From positions 77,571,488-77,635,487 of the forward strand of contig CM055095.1 in the NCBI GenBank assembly GCA_029204225.1: a stretch of DNA of 64,000 nucleotides, written 5' to 3'. Each line of letters starts with the position of its first letter. Within the stretch, counting starts at the first letter, position 1. The notes under the pieces are model-generated. The model saw only the letters and a list, made by a program, of their open reading frames with translations, did no database searches and was not told where the DNA came from. This DNA comes from Diphasiastrum complanatum. Its lineage: Eukaryota > Streptophyta > Lycopodiopsida > Lycopodiales > Lycopodiaceae. Below are positions 48,301 through 54,300 of the stretch, one piece after another. The position numbers were made by a program, and so were the translations under genes.

Positions 48301-51300
48301 AAGTGGTGGTTAAATCTCCAGGAGACTGGGCAGACTCCCCGGTCATGGAAAGCTTTTAAAGAAGCTTTTCTAAGAGATTCCCTACCAGAGAATGAACTTG
48401 ATAGAGCCTGGGAAAGAACAGTAATGGACAAGTCCCTTATCCAATATATCTCGCAGTACCGAGAAGCAATTCTGAAAATTAAAAATATGGATGATTATCA
48501 GAATATCAGGGGATTTGTCTGTGGCCTCAAAGATGAATATAAAGTAGAGGTCCAAAGAAACTCACCTACTACCCTTGAGCAAGCTCTTAGATATGCTCAA
48601 ATCTATGATGTTTCAGTGGGTAGGAAGAGGGCGAGACAGCAGCCCCTTTCTGAGCAGCCTCCTCAGAAAGACTTTCAATTTAAATAGAAATTTTTAAAAA
48701 GAAAGAAAGAAGATAAATTTAAAAGTGAAGCTCCTCAGAAACGCCCTTCACTCATACAGCCCTTAAAACCAGATGATTTTGAGAAAGCCAAACAAGAACG
48801 TTTGTGCTTTGTGTGTATGGGCAAGGGACACACAGTCAGACAGTGTCCCAAGGGGCCTTTCACTAAAAAAGATAAAAAAGATAAGAAACAAGTTCATGTT
48901 GTTCAGACTGTAAGTTTCCCAGTGACTCGGCAGCTTCCGAGATCAAAGTGTATCATGAAGATCATGAACACTGTTGCCAGCTGACCTCTGCAATGCTAGC
49001 GAGACCCTTCAGCTTTGGGCCGCATGACCTAGTACGTATGCGTGGGAAAGTCGCCAACCAGTCAGTAAGAGTTATGGTTGATGATGGGGCAACCCATAAT
49101 TTCATCAACTACACCCTGGTTAAAAAGCTTAAACTACCAGAAGTACCTAGTCAGCATAGGTACATAGTTTCACTAGCTAAGGGTGAAGATAAGAAAATAT
49201 GGGAAACTATGGTAGTTGACTGTCTGACCAAAATGGCACATTTTATTCCGACCAAAACAACCGTTAGAGCTCCAGAGTTAGCGAAGTTGTCTATAGTGTT
49301 CTAGTTCTCCCATTGGATCCTCAGCAACCTCCACATGAACCAGAGGAGATGCTTGATAGTAGAGAGACGCAGACTCGTCATACTCTATACCGAGAATATC
49401 TGGTCAAGTGGAATGATCAGCCTGTTGAGAATGCCACTTGGGAAAGAGGCAGCGTCCTTCGCAAGATTTTTCCAGACTTTGTCTTAGAGGACCAAGACGG
49501 TTCTTAAGGGGGAGGGAGTGTTACGAGCTCGTGACCAGTGCCGAACCCTAGAGAACACAGATAGGTCAGATACCACAGTCAGGGTCGTGTCCAGCAGCGT
49601 ACACGACCAATAGGGCAAGACAGTGTGAGTAGTGTGCCCCAACACGGTCCATAGCTATGGCGGGCCTAACACAGTCTAGGGACCCTGTCAGCAGGACAGG
49701 GCCCCCAGTTGGGTCCCGACGTGCAGTCGGCCACGTCAGTGACACGTGGCCGACACTTGGCAGTTGCATGCTACTAGTCCTCACACTGGGCTAGGTGGGG
49801 CTTACTCTATATCAGGGAGTAGGCAAGGTTGGGTGGATCAGTTTGTGTTTGCCCTACTATGGTGTTAGGATCTATTACAGCGCTACTCTCTTTCACATAA
49901 AACTCGTGCTCCTAAACAACCTTGGTATGACTCTGACTTTTTTCTCCTTCATCAACAAGTTATTTAGTGTCAATGCCCCTATCTCTTCCATGATATCTTG
50001 CACACATACCGAAGGGTCCCCCGCAATAAAAAACACACTTATAATACGAATAAGGGAAAAAGGCTAATTAATCTTCTTTCCATTTCCTCTACTGGTGCTT
50101 TTTGGCGTGCCTTTATCCCTTGCTCTCCACCCCCCTCATTGACTGATCTCCATATCTGGACTGAGTATGCCACCACTTTATATACCTTACCTGTTGATAC
50201 CCCAATTGTTATTTCTCCTCGTCCCTCAGTTTTCGTTCTTCACTGCTGACATGGTTCTCATAGCCATTAAAAAGTTAAGAACTCGTCGCGCCCGTGACAT
50301 TGATGACCTGGTATAAGGATTACCAAGTGAAGATCTGACTAGATCTTGTTGCATGAAAAAACTGGAGTAACCGGTTATCCATGTCAGGAATTATTCCGAA
50401 TCCCACATACTGGACATGGACGTAACATTCTTCCCCCCTTAAACCAGTTCTATCCTCAGAACGGAAAACTAAAGAAGATCCACTTTGTATGCTTTTAACT
50501 CTTTCCCACAAATCATTATCCTCAATCTGACCAACCACTCTAATTAAGCGCTCAAAGATAGAACGATTTCTCAATTCTTTATCTCTGATTCTGAATACTC
50601 TTTTAGGTTCCAAAGGTACATTGAGCGATAAGTCCTGGGTAAAATCCTCAACACATTCAACTACCATCATCATATAAATAAGTTTACGTGATACACTTGA
50701 TGAGCAGTCGACTAATCCTGAAGATCAAGTTCAAAAGCTAACAAACCAATCCTTTAACTTTCACATTTACCCAGAAAATCATTATCCTTAGTCTGACTTC
50801 AAAGATCAAATAAGTACTTAGAGATGGAACAATCCCCAAATTGTTTATCTCTGCGAAGTACTATATATGCTTCTAGAAGTACACTAGCGATAAATTTTCC
50901 TATTGGGTTTGATTCTCTCCAATTTCGTATCGTCACCTTCATGTAACCTCAATTTACATGAACCACTGGGTGAAATGTCACCTTACATTGGAAATCAATG
51001 TTCAAAAGTTAATAGTCCAAGACTATCCACAATTTCTTGTAGACCTGTCATAAATGCTTCTTGGTACAAATACACTTAGAATATAAAAACTGAGGTATAA
51101 CAATTCATCCTACCAGAATCTCTAAGAGATTCATCAAGATAAAAATGACTTCAACTCAGTTCTGACTCCTAAGTACCCAAATACTCTCTTGAGTTAAGTG
51201 CTCTATTTCTAGCATCACATGCATGAAATTAGCAACCATACAATCTTGATAAATTTAACTGTCTCCTAATTGACCGGAGATTTAGGCTGAAAACAGTACA

Positions 51301-54300
51301 CAAGCATTCATTGACTACAATCTGTAGTAGATTATCATCCACTAGGGTAAGCAAGGTCCTCATAAGTAAACATAATCTACCTTTATGAAAATGCCGGTGA
51401 GATCTACACAATCTCAATTAAATATTGGAGTTAAGAAATATAGATTTTAAATAATTGATTTAAATCCTTGACTCTTTCAATAGATCGAGAATTACTCATC
51501 ATCTTAAGAATCATCACATTTCCTTATAATCTTCTAATGACCATTAAGTATCAATTTATAATTCGTCAATCATAAACATTTAGAATCTTATGATTCATCA
51601 ATCATAATTTACAAGATTCCAAAACCATACTTAATCATTGAAAGATACTAGAGTATATGTACAACATACCACTAAGGAAATATAAGAACTATTCTAAAAT
51701 CTTTTCCCCCAAGGAAAATTATTGGATTTCAAGAATATTCTTCCAACTTGATCCTTAACCAGATTATGAGTTATCCAAATTCTGCAATCAATCAGATAAT
51801 CAAAGACAGAAGACATACCAAAACCATTTTAACACCCGTCTTTAACAACATAAACTTCATACAATCACCTAGAACAACATCTAGAGATTACAAAGTCTGG
51901 CTGAATTCCAACTGAATTCAGTGGTTATCCCTGATATTAGTTAAACTCTAACATCCAATATGAGCTCACTGGGATACAGTCAATAGCTTAGGATATATTT
52001 CTCATTCAAGAAATATTCTATATCAAGAATCTTCTCTATTCTATGCACACAACTTTTATTGATGATTCCTGATGACTCACAAAGTGTGTGTCTTATAAGC
52101 AATATAGATCAAAATAAACAGTGAAGGAAAGAGTCAAGGCACCAAGATCTACCTATCAATCAATCTCCACACAAGTGACCTATGGATTAACTTTAGCAGT
52201 CATTTATTTCTAACACCCTCCTTAAATGACAATGCAAAAAAACTGAAATCTTCACTATGTAATAAAGCCACCACGTGGTATTAAATTTAAAGCTTTGCAT
52301 AAAGCTTCAAATCTGACTGTAGGCAATGCCTTAGTGAAGAAGTCCGCAATATTATCCTCTGTAGGACAATACTCAAGTAAAGTGTTGCCATCATGAAGTC
52401 TCTCCCGAACAAAGTAAAAATGGATCTCGATGTGCTTCGTCCTCGCATGAAAAACAGGATTCCATGCAATGGCAATAGCAGTCTGACTATCACTGAAGGT
52501 AAGAGTGGCTGAGGGCTCACCAAACTTCATGTCAACAAGTAGTCTTCTCAGCTATAAACACTCTGTTGTGGCTGAAAATATCACTCTATATTCTGCCTCA
52601 CTAGAAGAAGTAGCAACAGTGGGCTGCTTTTTACTTGACCAAGAAATTGCAAAATTTCCATAGAAAAAGCAATGTCCACTTGTAGAGCGTCTAGTGTCTT
52701 GATCTCCACCCCAATCCGAGTCACTAAAATCAACCAAACATGCATCATCACAAGCAGGAAAAATCAGTCCATGACTTCTTGTTCCTTGAAGATATCGAAA
52801 GATCCTCTATAATGCTTCCAATGTGATGTCATCGGAGCATGCATGAATTGACTCATGAGTGAAACACTATAGGAAATGTCTGGTCTTGAATTACATAGGT
52901 AAATGAGACAACCAATAGCTTGACAATATAAAGTAGTATCAAATGATTCACCATCATCTTGACTACCTTGAGAGATGAAAATCCCAGCCCCTTCTTGTAC
53001 AGATTCAAGAACAAGATAAAAGTGCAATAGGCCTAGACCTGAGGTTTCAAAAACTGTACCAAGATCAAGTATTAAGGCATCAATCTGCTGCTCATTACTT
53101 CCCGTAACAATAATATCATCAACATAAAGCAAAATAATGATGATAATGCTTGACATAAAGAGTAGATTCGCTAGGACTATTAGTAAACCCACGATCACAA
53201 AAATAGGCATGTATCTTTTGATACCACATCCTCGAGGCTTGCTTCAGTCCATAAAGTGCCTTCTTGAGAAGACAAACTTTATTTTCTTGGCCTTCAACCA
53301 AAAAACCAACAGGTTGTTGAAGGTACACTTTCTCATTGAGATCACCATTGAGGAATGTTGTTTTTATGTCAAGTTGTCGCAAACGCCAACCAAAATGGGC
53401 AGCCAAAGAAGTTACTACCCTCACGGTAGTCATTTGAGTAGTAGGAGAAAAAGTCTCCTCATAATCAATCCCCTTTTGCTGAGCATAGCCTTTGGCAACA
53501 AGCCTTGCCTTGTACCTTTCAATGGTACCATTTGCCTTATAGAAGCAATATTAGACACAAAAGCATAGTCTTGGTTGAAGAGATCACCACTAGCTTCAAG
53601 CTCTTGCTCCAAAGTAGCAAGTGAAGCACTAGTATTAATTCCTTTACTCTCTTCTTTCGCAAGCTTTCTTACAGTGTCACCTGCAAAGTTTTACCTCGTT
53701 TGCTCCTCTTGAAGAAGCAGCCCAACAAGTTCATCAAAGGAGAGTTGATGTCCCCTAAGAGTGATACTCAAAGATGAAACAAATGGAAGATAAGAGGAAG
53801 GTAATGAGTTGAGAGTAATGGGAACAAATTGAGCATCCTCAATTATCGTATCAATATTGACAAGCTCCTCACGAAAATCCTTGAACTTCGTCAAGTGATT
53901 GGTCACTAGATCCCCTTCTTGCATCTTCAACATAGAAAGTTGATTTCGGAGATACACCACTCTCTCTGGATTTTTGACCCTATACATCATATTAAGTGTT
54001 TCCCACGCACTTTTAGATGTGCTTCTAATAGGAGGTAAGATAGATCTTTTCACCGCAAGAGCAACCATAGAATGTGCTTGTGCATCCCTTCTATCCCACT
54101 TCTTTTGTTCTTTCGAAGATGTAGAAGATGATGATGATGATGATGATCCACGAGCTGTAGAAGGTGCCAAAGAAGGAGGCCTTTCCTCATGGTTTACTAT
54201 GAGAAGATTTTTCATCATGTAACTCCACAAGGAGTAGTTTGTGCCATCCAACCGATCTTCACTAAACAAAGAACCAATAACTTCCGATTCTTTCGCCATT

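Larger units (their letters stand above)
47706..49879 (+). mobile_element. Chromovirus copy C3, 5' end rearranged, internally deleted
   Basis: Leader piece 47706-47877, joined without the gag ATG to gag at [18 protein letters not shown]. Gag, zinc knuckle and protease follow. A jump to the integrase words [16 protein letters not shown] comes at 49214, and a second jump to the chromodomain at about 49300. Then polypurine tract and full 3' LTR. No 5' LTR. It is the only C copy that keeps the C-terminal chromodomain, which shows the family is a chromovirus. Confidence 0.9.
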
